From: Boswellia sacra
Taxonomy: Eukaryota; Streptophyta; Magnoliopsida; Sapindales; Burseraceae
Direction of reading: 5' to 3'
DNA: 64,000 bases
Assembly (NCBI GenBank): GCA_013180625.2
Contig: SNVD02007200.1
Location: 186,001 to 250,000, forward strand
Shown piece by piece: positions 1 through 12,917 of the stretch (position 1 is its first letter; the number at the start of each line of letters is the position of its first letter). The position numbers and the translations under genes were made by a program. The notes under the pieces are model-generated. The model made no database searches, had not been told where the DNA came from, and was given only the letters and a program-made list of their open reading frames with translations.

Positions 1-6
1 GCCAAG

Positions 7-7
<1 letters not shown>

Positions 8-60
<53 letters not shown>
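8..60. repeat. (AT)n microsatellite
   Basis: Uninterrupted AT dinucleotide run of about 50 bases at the left edge. The rest of 1-840 is AT-rich sequence in which I see no gene. Confidence 0.95.
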
Positions 61-66
<6 letters not shown>

Positions 67-848
67 GGTATATTAAATTTCAGAAATTCATAATCTGAAA
101 TTTGAAACACATGTATGTAGGTGCATCATGGTGGTTACAAATTGATATGGTGCTTGATACTCAATTACATTATTGCAGTTGAGCTTACAAAGTCATACCA
201 TTATTTCCAAATGCTTCTATAATTGCTTGATGTATGTAGGTAGCAATATCAGAATGCTACTGCAGCATTCATGGCTACATGGTACAAGTGAGAATTCAAA
301 ATCTTTTGTTGAAATTTAACAATTAGAGAGATTCATCAGTTACATAGATGGAAATTACTTAATTTGCCACAAGTACAAAACTAGAAGATCTAAAAGCCAA
401 TTATTAACGAAGGAAGAGTTTATTTAAGCTAGTAGGTAAAAAGCTGATAATGAGGTTGGAATACAACAACCACATAACAAGAAAACAGATCCAAGTGGCA
501 GAAATCATAAGTACATAAAGAAAAGCAAGCACCTAAGACAGAAGCCAAAACTTACAACTCAGAATCCCAGATAAGCACAAATGTACAGCTTTTGAGAAGG
601 TATACATAATAATAATATACCACAAAATTTAGCAGCCCAAACATTCTCAACATGTTACTCCATTTTTTGTCCATGTGTACTTACAATAGAATATTAGTCA
701 CTGAATAGATTTCATTCTTCAATTTGAATGACAACAGGGTTGCTTCTTCATATAAAAGAAGGCCTACGGACAATACATGTTATTGTAACAAAAAAAATGA
801 CTTTGTAAAAATATTAAGAAAATAAGAGTTCAATAACGGATGCCGTAC

Positions 849-915
849 CTTTAGATGAAAAGTTGCAAACAAGAGAAGAAGAACCCAACATCCCTCGCGG
901 GCATCTCTGAAAGCC
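849..915 (-). other. Exon-like segment, unidentified
   Basis: On the minus strand a strong pyrimidine tract ending in TTTTCAG at 916-918 is followed by 67 open bases and a GTACGG donor at 848-847. Read in phase 0 it gives a short peptide starting GFQRCPRGMLGSSS. It lies downstream of, and on the same strand as, the BIG BROTHER-like exon at 3101-3241, so it could be a later exon or alternative exon of that transcript. I do not recognise it in BIG BROTHER proteins. It may be chance. Confidence 0.25.
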
Positions 916-3100
916 CTGAAAAGCAAAGCACCAAAAAAAAAAGACAAATAGACAAGCACTAGTAGAACAGTATGCTTTGTTAATCAAAAATAAAAGAATC
1001 AATTTAACTTTTAGCAGCATTAAACTCAGTTGAGAAGTGATTATTACTCTACTTCGGCCATTAAAATAAAATCAATTTATTTTCTAAAAAATGAAGTAAG
1101 ACTCGACAAGGCGTAATTAGTTAAATAAAAGAATATGACCTGAGACTGAGGCGACATAAGAGCGCCTATAATTCTAGAGGCACAACACACCCTGTTGTCA
1201 TGGCCCAAGGGCTATGTGCAGGACATGACATTGTACATATCAAAGAAGACAGCGCCAATCTTAGGAAATATCAAGTAGACTTTAAAAATACTACTATATA
1301 CCATCCAACAACAACCTTATTCTAACCCTGTCATTCTGTCAACATTCCTTATACATATTAATCACTATGCCTAATTCCAAATTATTCTAATTTACAAAGA
1401 CGCACCATTTGACCATTTTATCAAGTTTTGCAATTATTCATTAACAAATAGTTCATTAATGTCTATTAATGTCTTGTCAACCTCTCATTTCTCTTAAAGA
1501 AAATGCTCTTAAACCAGACTGGAAATCAGAGATGTAGAAGTCGATCGCATGCCTCTGCAAGTTAACATGTATATAAGAGAACTGAGTCAAATGAATGAAA
1601 AACCTTATAGCTCAACTAAAAGATTTATCCCTAAACCATACAAGAATCCCTTGATAATGGTAGATGAGCACCCTTGCATCAGTTCACAACTTGTATGGAT
1701 AAAAAGAGATCAAACTCAGACTGCAGAAAAATAAGGGGAGGTGACAATCAGTCCAGGTTCTTAAAAAAGATAAAGAAGTAAATCCTGCACACCTATTGGG
1801 AAACATCCTTTAAAGTGAGATAACCAGTATCAACATCTATTTTACATATGTGCATGAGGCTTAATTCTATCACAAAACTCCTCAATTGATAAAGAGATGA
1901 ATGATCTTACTGCAAGCTATAATACTAAAACCAAGAATAAAATAAAAACAGAAGCTCTCCAAGATAATTAAGGTCACAGAAAAGAGTAGTTACTTCATAG
2001 ATGACAAAATATGAAACAAAATTACCACATCAAGTTTTCAATTACTCACTTCTGATGACCTGAGCCCCCAAGTAAACCGACGATGTGTATGGTTGGCAGC
2101 TTTTGAATCCCATCCTCTATACTCATGCAAACTTGTGGATGTATATATACATCTCAAAACTTTTTGGAAGGATGACTCAAGAGGCACATTACCAAAGGTG
2201 ACCACCTTCAATAAAAGACAAACATATATTTTAGATTATTGTTCAAATATTAAATTAACTAGGAAAACAAGCAGACTACCAACACTGCAGTGTAGGTTAT
2301 ATTATGATAAAAAATCATATCTTGGAACATTAAATGTCCTTTTATAAAATAATATTAATTACTCATCCTTAGCTAGCCCGGTCAAACATCGGAGATGATT
2401 GTCATTGAATCAGCCCTTGATAATGGTAGATGAGCACCCTTGCATCAGTTCACAATAGCCAAAAAAGCCTTTGAAGAATTCAATGATTGAAGTCCAGAAA
2501 ATAAGAAAAATGAACAAACAGAGAAGCAAATGTGATGATTTGGCAAGAACAGAAAAATCAAAAAATGTAATTTGCCAATTTGGAGAAAAATGACATACCC
2601 CAGAGATCTAATCCAATGATCAATACACTTCATTAATACCTTTGACTTCGATATATACAATTTATATGAAAACTTAAGCATCATCATTCAAAAAAAGTAA
2701 TCATTAACACATTAATAGGTCCCAATGCCTGCAAATACAGGCACAAGGAAACAGACTATACCATATCCATTTTAAAACATAATAAAAAAAACAAAGCTAA
2801 CAACTTACATTCTACAGAATTCTACAGAAATGGTCTTTCCAAAATATCTATCATGTATTTATATATCGCATGCATCAAATAGACACAATAGGTAAATAGA
2901 GGGGTATATGACCAATGCACAAAATCACAGCTTTCCCCCATAGCTACATAAAGCAAACACAAAAGAAAGATAAGAATCAGACAACAAATATCTACTAACA
3001 CCAACAATCTGCATATGGATCTGTTTACTTCTGAACACATATAAAAATGTAGAATCTTGATTGTGAAACCACATTCAAGCAAAAATTTTATGAAAGGTAC
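916..3100. other. Intron-like AT-rich sequence
   Basis: About 2.2 kb without a recognisable coding exon. If the gene at 3101-3241 is real, this is its first coding intron. The only internal structure seen is a 42-bp exact direct repeat at 1648-1689 and 2414-2455. Confidence 0.5.
1648..2455 (+). repeat. 42-bp exact direct repeat, two copies
   Basis: The same 42 bases, starting CCCTTGATAATGGTAGATGA and ending AGTTCACAA, occur at 1648-1689 and 2414-2455, 766 bp apart. The flanks do not match, so this is a dispersed short duplication and not a tandem array. Confidence 0.9.
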
Positions 3101-3256
3101 CTGAACATGCGAAGCGCCATCAAAAATAAAGTTCACATGTTCATATGTAAGCCCCTCAAAGTATTCCATAAAACTTCCAGCACTGTTATAAGGGTAATTG
3201 GTGTTATAGTAGTGCACCTCTACATGCGGATTCCAACTCATTTCTAAACCACTGTT
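3101..3256 (-). CDS. First coding exon of a BIG BROTHER-like E3 ubiquitin ligase
   Basis: An exon that opens after TTTTACAG (3257-3259), carries 15 bases of leader, starts ATG at 3241 and codes 47 residues up to a CAG|GTACCT donor at 3100-3099, phase 0. The peptide begins MSWNPHVEVHYYNTNYPYNS and continues through FMEYFEGLTYEHVNFIFDGA. From memory this is the N-terminal signature of plant BIG BROTHER-type RING-H2 E3 ligases, which limit organ size by ubiquitination. The RING finger is C-terminal in that family and was not found in the 3.1 kb to the left edge. So either a long first intron carries the rest outside the window, or the locus is a 5' fragment. No stop or frameshift is seen in the exon. 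Identification is by recalled similarity only. Confidence 0.6.
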
Positions 3257-5362
3257 CTGTAAAATAAATTATACATCGAAGGTACAAAGAAAGCAAAATA
3301 TTGAATGTAGAACCTGATCATTCACAAATTTAGAAGTTGAGAAGTTGAGATTCACTCAAAAGACAAACTCGCACATAAAAAATATATATATATACTTGAA
3401 CGAGTTTCCAACCTGCAAAAGCAGATTAACAACAAATGAAAACAAACTTAAGAAACTCAGACGATTGTGCTTCCACATTAACATTACAACATCACAGCTT
3501 CACAAAATTACAAAAGTTTATATTAAAAAATTCAAAATCATATAAACCACAACACTATCATTATATCACTCAAATTTTGCAAGTGAATTGGCTTAAATAT
3601 GTCCACCACAAACACACGCACCTTAGGATCGAGAATAAGAATAGTTTTCAAGTCACGTTAAGAACCCCAATTAATCAACTAAATTGAAATCGTATATCTA
3701 GAGGAAGAGCACAAATTGGGTCCCTAATAAAAAATAAACTCTATTCTTCTATGCTAAACATGCAATGCTAAATATGCGAACATGGTTCCTTTCTTTTTCT
3801 TTGATCAATTAAATATACATTGCAATGCCTAAACATACATACATTACAGGCCAAAATTGATGATACAAACAAGGATATGGATTGGCCTCTTCTAGATTTA
3901 GAGTAAACATACACTCGTAGGTAACAAAACATTTTGATCAACCAATTAATTAAAAAAATAGGAAAAATGATTGAAAGAAGAAGAAGAAAACTGAATTCAG
4001 GCTGTTGTTAAAGTTATTTTTCAGCTAGCTAAGTGGCTAGGTGAGCTTTTGAACATACTGTGCCACATGTATGCTCTAGATAGTACCATCTCTAGCTCTT
4101 GATGTGTCCAGTGGTGAGTTGGAAGGTGTTGAAGGAACATTAGCAACTCTTGGAAATCCAGCTTTTGAAGTTTATCTGACCACTGAAAATGGAGTAATGA
4201 AATAATATATGCTTAGATACTTGCGTCAGAAATCTCTATAGAATGATAAATCAGTTCATCTCTGGAAGTGTATAATAGTTTACTGGATTATGAAGAGTAA
4301 AGGGCAAAAGCTAATCAATCATACAAAATTTGTTCCAAGAATCAAATTAATGCATAAACTACATTTCAAATTTCTATATAGCTAGAAAAATAATCCCAAA
4401 AGGACAAAGCAGTTGGAACACAGAGGGTGATAACATAGCAAATCACAAGTAAAGATCCCATATATAAGCAGACACAAGGCTCAACGTCACCAGAAAAGAG
4501 ATAGGCAACTTTTCCCTTGACAAGCTCACTCTAACTGTAATATGCACATGTCTATGTCTGTTTGCATGTGCGAATACATAACTGTCTATAACTATGTATA
4601 TGTCAGAGGATGGGCAAATATGTGACTCTTGCACTGTACTACTTATTCCACGAGGAAGATTCATCGCACAAATATCTAAACTAATATATACTTGCCTTTA
4701 GATTCTTTTTGGCAGTTGCAATAATTATTATTTGAATTGTTATAAGTATTGAAAATATAATGGAGAGAAATTAGATAATAAATTTAAATTAAATGGAATC
4801 TCTTCCACATGTTCTGGGCGCAGATAGTAAGGCCCAACTTCCAAGGGCTTGCAGAGGCAGCCGCGTTGAACTTGGATTGCAAATTCTAAATGGCTACTAA
4901 ACAGACCATATACCCCCAGTTTCTTCTAACTGCAGACACAATTCAAACAGGATGAGCAGCTGTTGAGAATACGAGCCAACTATTTTTTAACCACAACAAA
5001 TAAACAAGATCATGATTCATGATGATCATCTAAATGATTAAACTACAAATTCTGACTAACTCATCATGGAATGAGTAAACGGATGCATGCCGATTGTAAG
5101 GAAAATCTGCTTGCATTATGATTTATAAAGTTGAAGAGCTCTGTACTGCAAATTTGAAAGCACTGTTTGCTTTTAAAATTTCAGTTCTGACTGCCGACTC
5201 TGATTTCCAAAATACAACTAGACATTAGCAACATACAGTTCTTACACTTGCTTTACCATCTCAAATTAACGACTTTCCATGGCTCTAACAACTAGACAAT
5301 GAAGTAATTGAGAAGAGAAGCTGTCACGAATGATGTAAATTCTAATAGTTCAAAGGAAGAGT
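3257..5362 (-). other. Probable 5'-UTR intron of the BIG BROTHER-like gene
   Basis: About 2.1 kb between the acceptor at 3257 and a candidate donor near 5,362 (TTTTAACG followed by GTGAGAG on the minus strand). It is AT-rich with no recognisable coding exon. BIG BROTHER-type genes often have an intron in the leader; applying that here is inference. Confidence 0.4.
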
Positions 5363-5700
5363 CTCTCACCGTTAAAAGAAAGCTGGCAAATATGTACACA
5401 AGGAAATTCGGCAATGCATCTCCTTCAACAAGATATGTGTCCCACAATTGAGTAACAAGATGGAACGGGATCTATTGAGATGGGCTCGTCGTCTTCTACA
5501 ACGAAGAGAGCGAGAGCAAGCATGATATAAAAACAATAAGAGCGGCGACGCCACTGCAGCCGGCTTGGCTAGTTGCCGGCAGATTGTCTCGGGAGCAAAC
5601 CTTGCAGATTATCCGAGAAATCTGCAAAGGGGCCGCGCCGCTGTAGCTGGCTTGGCTGGTTGCCGGCCATTGAGAGTGGGGGAGAGAGAACCAAAATTAG
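5363..5700 (-). promoter_or_regulatory. Candidate transcribed 5' leader with GC-rich duplication and hairpin
   Basis: This is the only clearly GC-rich stretch near the gene. It holds two diverged 32-bp direct copies (5549-5580 and 5636-5667; core CGGCTTGGCTAGTTGCCGGC in the first). Between them is a perfect inverted repeat TTGCAGATT / AATCTGCAA at about 5602-5627. On the minus strand an upstream ATG near 5,670 opens a reading frame of about 33 codons. The position upstream of the coding exon, the composition and the downstream GTGAGAG donor suggest a first non-coding exon. No transcript evidence is available. Confidence 0.4.
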
Positions 5701-5759
5701 GGATTTAGATGATTAGGGTTGTATCATTTTTTTTTATATAGGATTGTAAAATTCATGGA

Positions 5760-6478
5760 AATCCATATCTATTAAAAATTATCAAAATCATCCCCAATTT
5801 AGTCCCTATATTTTAATTTTTTTCATTTACACCATTAGACTAATTTTTTATAATTTTTAAAACACTAAATGTTTTAATTTCATTTTTAAAATCAATTATA
5901 ATAATTTTTTTCATATTTAAAATATTATATTATTGTAAAATAATTTTTTTGATATTTTTAATTGCTTAATTTTCATCAAAGCAATTAAATAATGTGATTT
6001 TCATCACTTTGAAATTAAAAAATAATTTTATTTATTTCATAAAATTTTCACATTTAAAAATTCATTTTTCTAAAATTTAGTATTTAAAAATTTATTCTTT
6101 TCATATATATAATAAAGTTATCTTTAATTTAAAGATTTTTAAAAATTATTTTTAATTTTAGATCAAAAATAAAATAATATTGTTTAATTATATTTAAATA
6201 AATTTATTAAAATTTTAAATATTATATTCACATATTTTTAAAAAAAAATTGAAAAGAAAGAGGAAAATTTGAGAGGAAAAAGAAAAAATTACATTTTCAC
6301 ATACTTGTCAAATTTTTATAAAAATGTGATATATATGTGATTGAATAAGATAAAAAGTGACAAATAAGTTAAATTGATAGGTTTGACTTTTAAGACATGA
6401 TTAAATTTCTCACTTTTTTAAAAAACTGTCAAATAAAAAAATTGTGAAGTGACAAATATGCAAAAAATTTTTGTAGTG
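5760..6478. mobile_element. CACTA-like terminus in AT-rich sequence (tentative)
   Basis: Very AT-rich sequence with several short inverted copies of GTGACAAATA / TGTCAAATA between about 6,310 and 6,460. It ends in TTTTTGTAGTG at 6468-6478, the form of the right terminus of plant CACTA elements. No matching CACTACAAAAA start was found to the left, so this is a decayed end or a chance match. Confidence 0.3.
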
Positions 6479-6481
6479 CTT

Positions 6482-7521
6482 AAGAATGATTGATTTTTTA
6501 TGCAAACCTCGAGGGCAAATAGTAATTATTCCGTAACTAAGTAACTAACATAAAAACTCTTTAAGAAATAGAAGGTTTATAACTATTATCCTAACTTTCA
6601 TCCATTTTTCAAAATTTTGGTTGTATTTAACGAAATCTCAAAACAACAATCCAATATTTCTTTAAAGTGATAGTATTTTGAACTAAAAAAACTGCTCTCA
6701 ACAACTATTATTTTATAAAAATAATTTATTACCAACATATCCATAAACAAAATATCCATAAAGACAAAAAATTTCAGTAATTAAGATAAAATTATTCTTC
6801 ATCACAAGTATCAATCATGAACCCTAATTTCCTTTCCTTATTATTTCTGTTACATGAAGATATTGAAACAACCAATAAGTTTATTCCTTGAAGCCATATT
6901 ATCAAGGTATAACAGTTTCCTAGTTTTGATAAGAATTTGTTTATTTTTTTAATCATATGTTGCAGCTTGATCTCCTAAATTTGGATTCTCCACTTTTAAG
7001 GTAGCTTGGTCAATGAAGGCTTTAATTTTGCACTTGTTACAATGATTTGATCAATTGAATAGCTCCACAATGATTCTTTACTTCATCAAGAGCATGCATT
7101 TTATGGTGTAAGTTCCTAAGGTAGCTTCTAGAAGTTGATGAAGTGCATTCTCTCCAAGTGCCTTACCAATGAATGATTGCCCTACAAATGTTCACTAAGT
7201 GAATGTCTGTCACGAACTGTTCACTAAGTGAATGTATGCCCTCAAAATGAATGCATGGAGACAAGGTGCTATACTACTCTTTTTAGATGCAACCAAGATG
7301 TCATCACAATCCTCTTACGTGTAATCAAAGTACTGTTACAACTATTTGCTTGGCTAACACTTGTGAAGAATGCCCTTTCTAAATACTCCTCTTTGCAATG
7401 AATTAAGGTTTAGAAATCTCTTAACTTTCAAAAAAAAAAAATTACCTAATTTTCTCTTGATTATTTTTCATTTTCAAACAATAATATCTTACTTAGGCAT
7501 CAAAGGATTATCACTAACAAA
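6482..7521. other. Spacer without recognisable genes
   Basis: About 1 kb of AT-rich sequence. The only structure seen is a short direct repeat TGTTCACTAAGTGAATGT occurring twice near 7,190 and 7,220. Confidence 0.6.
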
Positions 7522-7526
7522 CCCTT

Positions 7527-9147
7527 TGTGAGCGGCCTCTCACACTCGATTCCCCAAGCAGGCTCCCTTTCGATTGCTTGGAGGGCTGTACGGATCAGGT
7601 CACGAAGACAAGACTTGGAGAAACAGTCAGAGTCACCACCTGGGTAAATAACCATAGAAGAATTTTAGATGACGGTAGCCGATCCCTAGCTTTTGGACCT
7701 AGCTACCCATCACCCCTTTAGAGACGAGTTTGGAAAGTTAGGTCCAGGTCGCACCCGCTTGGATTTTAGTCCGACATCCACTATATGTTTACTGAGTTCT
7801 AGATTCTAGATCACTAATGTTATCCTCTCTAGATCTCAAGTTTTATTACACAACTGCTTTTATTTATTTATTATATGTTAGGTGTTGACAGTTTATATTT
7901 ATACATGGAAATGGAGAGCAGAGTTGATTACATTTCTATCAAACATGAGAGAAGGGATTGAGGATTACAACAATTTCTCGTAATAATGGCGATAAACTAA
8001 ATTATATAATCATAACTTGAAGAAGCTTCCAGCTTGGTTCATCATCAAGTAAAAGTATTAGTAATAACAAGCATGATTAAAATAAATATTAATCTAAATG
8101 TATGATTTCCATACTAATAATGACACCATTAATCATTAATCATCTATACTAAGTATGCATAATTAACATCTAAGCATCACATAATTAACCACTAATCATG
8201 CTTAATTAACCACATAATTAACTACTAATTAACAACTAATTATCTATTAATCATGCATAATTAGCGACTAATTAATGACAAATTATTGGCTAATTAACTT
8301 TAGAACATGCTTAATTAAACTTCTAATCCTAAACTAAACACGACAAGTAACTACTAATTAACTAATCCTAAGTATGACAATTAACTACTAATTAACTAAA
8401 CTAAGCATGGTAATTAACTACTAATTAACTAAACTAATCCTAAACTAAACATGACATAATTATTTCTAATTTTGCCTAAACATGGCAAACTAAACTAAAT
8501 AGAATATTTAAACTAAAGAGCAGGCCCTCAGAAGACTTACCAAAATTTGAATTTAATACGAAGCCAAATCTTTGACTACTGTCAACACCCTAGCATTCTT
8601 CAGAGGATGCCAAGAATACCAAGAAAACACCGAAAAATATTTATACTGAAGAAAGTTTTTGAAAATATTCAGAATCCTTGAAAATATGAATTTTTAGGTA
8701 TTTTTGCACCCGAAAACTTGCCAAGAACCAAGGGTCAGGCTCCTTTATATAAGCTTTCGAGAGCCAGAAAATGAGCTTTTTTCCCAATATAGAATTGTAG
8801 GTGCATGCATGTGCCTCTAACTAGAGGCATCACTAAGGTTTTAGAGGTTATAGGCATCATTTTGTCTACGGGTGTGCGCCTAGAATGTTAGAGGTGCATG
8901 CCTATAATGCAGTACCGGTGGGAGTGGTCGAGAATTAGGGTTGGTTCCAGCCCTAGCTTATAGGTGCCAACCTTAATTCTCGACCACTCTCCCATCGGTA
9001 CCGCACTGTTCCTAAGCCTACTTGGCTTTCTACCCTATTTTAGTGTTGAATCTTGGTGTTTTTGCAAGTTAGAACAGGCTTTTCATTACTGTCTCTGACT
9101 ATCATCATTGGGAGTCCAAAACCATCAGCAAAATTTCGATGCTTATA
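7527..9147 (-). repeat. B1 3' LTR
   Basis: Begins TGTGAGCGGCC on the plus strand and ends GCTTATA (ACA in related copies), 1,621 bp. It contains a TATA-like CTTATATAAAG (minus strand, about 8743-8752) and a 0.4-kb stretch around 8,080-8,450 dense in TTAATTA motifs. It aligns by eye with the LTRs at 25578, 32181 and 40864. Confidence 0.85.
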
Positions 9148-9149
9148 GT

Positions 9150-9180
9150 TTACCCCCTTTTTGGAGAGGGGAGGGGGGTT
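9150..9180 (-). other. B1 polypurine tract region
   Basis: A pyrimidine run (TTTACCCCCTTTTT) directly inside the 3' LTR reads as a purine tract on the minus strand, the expected plus-strand primer position. A G-rich run GGAGAGGGGAGGGGGG follows in the opposite sense. Confidence 0.6.
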
Positions 9181-9397
9181 ATATGGAACACAAACATCAA
9201 ACAAAGTATATTGTGCCTTACACTTACCTGTTTCAGGCTTGAAGTCTACATTCCACTAGGTTTTACACCTCTTGGTGGTTTGCTCTAGTTGAGTTGCGCC
9301 TTTTGGCAGCTTAAAGACCTCCTCTGGTTGAATTGAAGTTGAGTTTTCTTACTCTAATGATCTTGGTAACTTTCCTTTGACAAGGTCCCGAGTAAGG

Positions 9398-10925
9398 GTT
9401 GGTTGCTTTCATCCTGGTGTCTGTGCTTTCATGTGGGCTAGTTTGAATCTGGATGCTTTCATTCTAGTGCTTGTGCTTCCACGAGGGCTTTGTTGGGACT
9501 AGATGCTTTCATCCAGATGCTTGTGCTTTCATGAGGGCTTTGTTGAGACTAGGTGCTTTCATCGAGGTGCCTATGCATTTATAAGGGCTTAACTAATTCT
9601 AGATGCTTTCATCCTAGTACTTGTGCTTTCACAAGGGTTTTGTTGAGCTGGATATTTTCATCTAGATGACTTCGCTTTCACGAGGGCTTCATAGAGACAT
9701 CTAGGTGCCTATGCTTCCATGAGGGCTTTGCTAAGACTAGATGCTTTCATCCACGTGCCAGTGCTTTCACAAGGGCTTTATTGATTTTGGATGCTTTCAT
9801 CCTAGTAGCTGTGCTTTCATAAGGGTTTTGCTAAGACTGGAGGCTTTCGTCTAGGTGCCTAACTTTTACGATGGCTTTATTGAGATTGGATGCTTTTATC
9901 AAGGTGCCTATGCCTTCATAAAGGCTTGACTGATTCTGGATGCTTTCATCCTAGTACCTGTGCTTCCATGAGGGCTATGTTGAGATTGGATACTTTCATC
10001 TAGGTGCCTATGCTTTCATAAGGGCTTTACTGAGACTGGATGCTTTCATCCAAGTGCATGTGCTTTTACGAGGGCTTTTCTGAATCTAGATGCTTTCATC
10101 CTAGTGCCTGTGCTTCCACGAGGGCTTTTTTAAGACTGGATGCTTTCATCCAGGTGCTTGTTCTTTCACAAGGGGTTTGCTGAGAGTGGATGCTTTCATC
10201 TAGATGCCTATGCTTTCATGAGGGCTTTGCTGAGAATAGATGCTTTCATCCAGGTGCTTGTGCTTTCATAAGGGTTTTGCTAATTCTGGATGCTTTCATC
10301 CTAGTACCTGTGCTTTCACGACAATTTTGCTGAGATTGGATGCTTTCATCTTGGTGCCTATGCTTTCACGAGGGCTTTATTGAGATTGGATGCTTTCATC
10401 GAGGTGCCTATGCTTTCATAAGGCGTGATTGATTCTGGATACTTTCATCCAGGTGCTTGTGCTTTCATGAGAGCTTTGTTGAGACTGGATACTTTCATCC
10501 AATTGCCTGTGCTTTCACGAGGGCTTTGCTGAGATTAGATGCTTTCATCTAGGTGCCTGTGCTTTCACAAGGGTTTAACTAATTCTAGATGCTTTCATCC
10601 TAGTACTCGTGCTTTCACGAGGGTTTTGCTAAGATTAGATGCTTTCATCTAGGTGCCTGTGCTTTCACAAGGGCTTTGCTAAGACTGGGTGCTTTCATCC
10701 AAGCGCCTATGCTTTCATAAGGGCTTGACTGATTTTGGATGCTTTCATCCTGGTACCTGTGCTTTCACAAGGGTTATACTGAGACTGGATGCTTTCATCT
10801 AGGTGTATGTGCTTTCACGAGGGCTTTACTAAGACTGGATACTTTCATCCAGGTACCTATGCTTTCACGAGGGCTTTGCTGAGGCTAGATGCTTTCATCC
10901 AAGTGCATGTACTTTATGCTTCGAT
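9398..10925. repeat. 50-bp minisatellite, about 30 copies, with 150-bp higher-order order
   Basis: Tandem units of about 50 bp with the core GATGCTTTCATCCAGGTGCC then TGTGCTTTCACGAGGGCTTT. A variant with TGATTCTGG before ATGCTTTCAT recurs at about 9594, 9782, 9931, 10081, 10281, 10430, 10580 and 10730, that is every 150 bp with two larger gaps. This marks a three-unit higher-order repeat. Since 50 is not a multiple of 3, the array is unlikely to be coding. The related array in B2 (about 40,400-40,640) has only about five units. Confidence 0.9.
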
Positions 10926-11601
10926 GGAGATTGAATCTGGTTTAGTTTTTGAACATCTTTGGCTTTTCTAAACCATGGTTCTTATGCAAGTTTCTAAGCT
11001 TCTCCGCTGAGGAATGTTATATTTCTTTGCAAAACTTGGTCACTACTTGACCGTATTCCAATATGATCCTCGCTTTTCTACTTATTCTAAACTGCATCTT
11101 GAAAGGTCAATTGTTTTCCACACTCCATTCAGAGTCTCACTACGATTCTACATTCTAGCAACATTTTGTCTTCTCTTGGCTATAATTCCTACAAAATTAG
11201 TTTTTAATAGATCACTATTTTCATATGGGCTGGTCTTCCTTCTTTTGCTATTGCCATTATTCCAGGAGGTGTTGATCCTTCTTTCTTTAGGGGTTACCCT
11301 CAATATTTGACAAAACTGAGTTTGTGTTATACTTTTATCTAATGGGGAGTTGGTCCTTTCTTTTATGCTGCTGTTGTTAATGCCAAAGAAGCTAATCCTT
11401 CTTCTTTTGCATCTACTCCCTGTATTTGACTGTGTTTCACCTTCTAAAAGCCATTCTTTGACCCAATGCTTCTTTTGATGCACCTGTCATCACTCCATCA
11501 TCTTTTCTTCCAATTTTTCACTAACAACTATTCAAACTTCTCTTTCTTTTGCCTACCTACAATCATGGAGAACATGTTTGTCGCCATTGCTTTGCCCCTA
11601 A
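10926..11601 (-). other. B1 3' non-coding tract
   Basis: Continues the internal region of B1 between the minisatellite and the Athila insertion. It aligns in reverse complement with B2 from about 39,357 to 40,380. No pol-like reading frame is visible. Confidence 0.7.
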
Positions 11602-12915
11602 TGATAAGTCTATTTTTTGCACATTGTTTACACCTTATTTTCTTGGGTTTTTTTTCTCCCTTTTTGTGTTTAATTGATGAATTTTGTCTAAATTTAGGTA
11701 GATTTGAACCTGATTAAATGAAGACGAAGTTTTTCAATGTTGTGTCTCATATGGAAGGGCAATTTCAGTTGGCTTATGGGTGAAAATGAGCTGGAAAGGA
11801 AAGTGAATGGTTGGCTATCAATTTGGACCATTTGCACTTTCGGTGGATCACTCAAGAGATATAAAAAGAAAATAATTTTTATTCTTCTCTTGGCAAGACA
11901 TCCCAGCAAAGGATTCATTGACTTGAGGAATCAATTAAAGCTAGTCCACATGTGTAATTGAAGGAAAAGTAATAATAATTCTTGTGGAATCCAAAGGAAA
12001 GGCAATGAGTATGTTTTCTCTCTTGTTGACAGGGATTGGGAAGAAAAAGCGGGAATCCATTAACGGATTCAGATTTGAAGAGGAACTTCTTGGAGAGGAC
12101 AAACTACTAGATCACAGAGGTAGCAAATCATCAGCCAAGATTCAGCTTCAACAGCTAGTTCTTTCTATTTCTTTGCTTATGTTTAAGAATACGTGCAAAA
12201 CGATATTTTTGTGCAATATGAATTAATTTTCCTTTTCTAGGGTGAAGATGTAGCTGAATTTTAATGTTCAATTTCTCTTGATCTTAATTGATAGATGATT
12301 ATTCCAATTTATGTTGAGTATTTCATTCTATGTTTAATGCTTGTGATTGCTTGGCCAACAATTGCATGATTTAGGAATTCAAATTGAGACCAAGAGGTGA
12401 TATTAGAATCTGCCATTGTATGAAATACCATGAATTGACATGAGATAGAGATATGAATGTAATTCGTGCAACCTTACAGATTTCTTGTTTTTAATGGGTA
12501 TAAATAGTGAGTAAAATGAGACAGAGATGTGATTCTAATTTATTAATATACATTGTTGCTGCTTGAGAAAGAATAACAATTAAATTAGTGAAATTGGTTG
12601 GCAACATAGGAATAATCATTGGTTCATTGAATTAAGGAAATTGAATTGATTAATTCTAGTGAAATCAGATACCTAGATTTTTAATTATTTGATTTCACTC
12701 TCCATAATTTTTGTGGGTGTTCGTATTTAATTTTAGTTATTCAAGTTTTGTTTAATTTTACCAAAACCCAATTCTCTTTTATAATTATTTAAATTTAATA
12801 GAAGTTAAAACTATTTTGGTATTTAGTCGCAACAATCCTCGTGGGACAATACTTGTACTCTCATTTTATTACTTGTCCACGATATTGTGTACTTGCAATT
12901 TTAATGCAATAAGTT
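11602..12915 (+). repeat. Athila-type 5' LTR
   Basis: About 1.3 kb from TGATAAGTC to just before the primer-binding site. The start resembles the typical Athila LTR start. The terminal CA is blurred (CAATAAGTTT before TGG). Short open frames inside are not supported as genes. Confidence 0.8.
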
Positions 12916-12917
12916 TT

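Noticed and set aside
2041..2200. Exon-like minus-strand sequence with LPTIHIVGLLGGSGHQ
   Set aside because: No convincing splice borders or recognised similarity; too weak to call.
9398..10925. CRISPR-like regular array
   Set aside because: Direct tandem units without unique spacers in a plant retroelement; a minisatellite.
10789..10971. Repetitive open frame
   Set aside because: Reads through minisatellite units; the frame is not kept over the array.
11014..11310. Hydrophobic 98-codon frame
   Set aside because: Lies in the antisense of the B1 3' tract, and B2 does not keep it.
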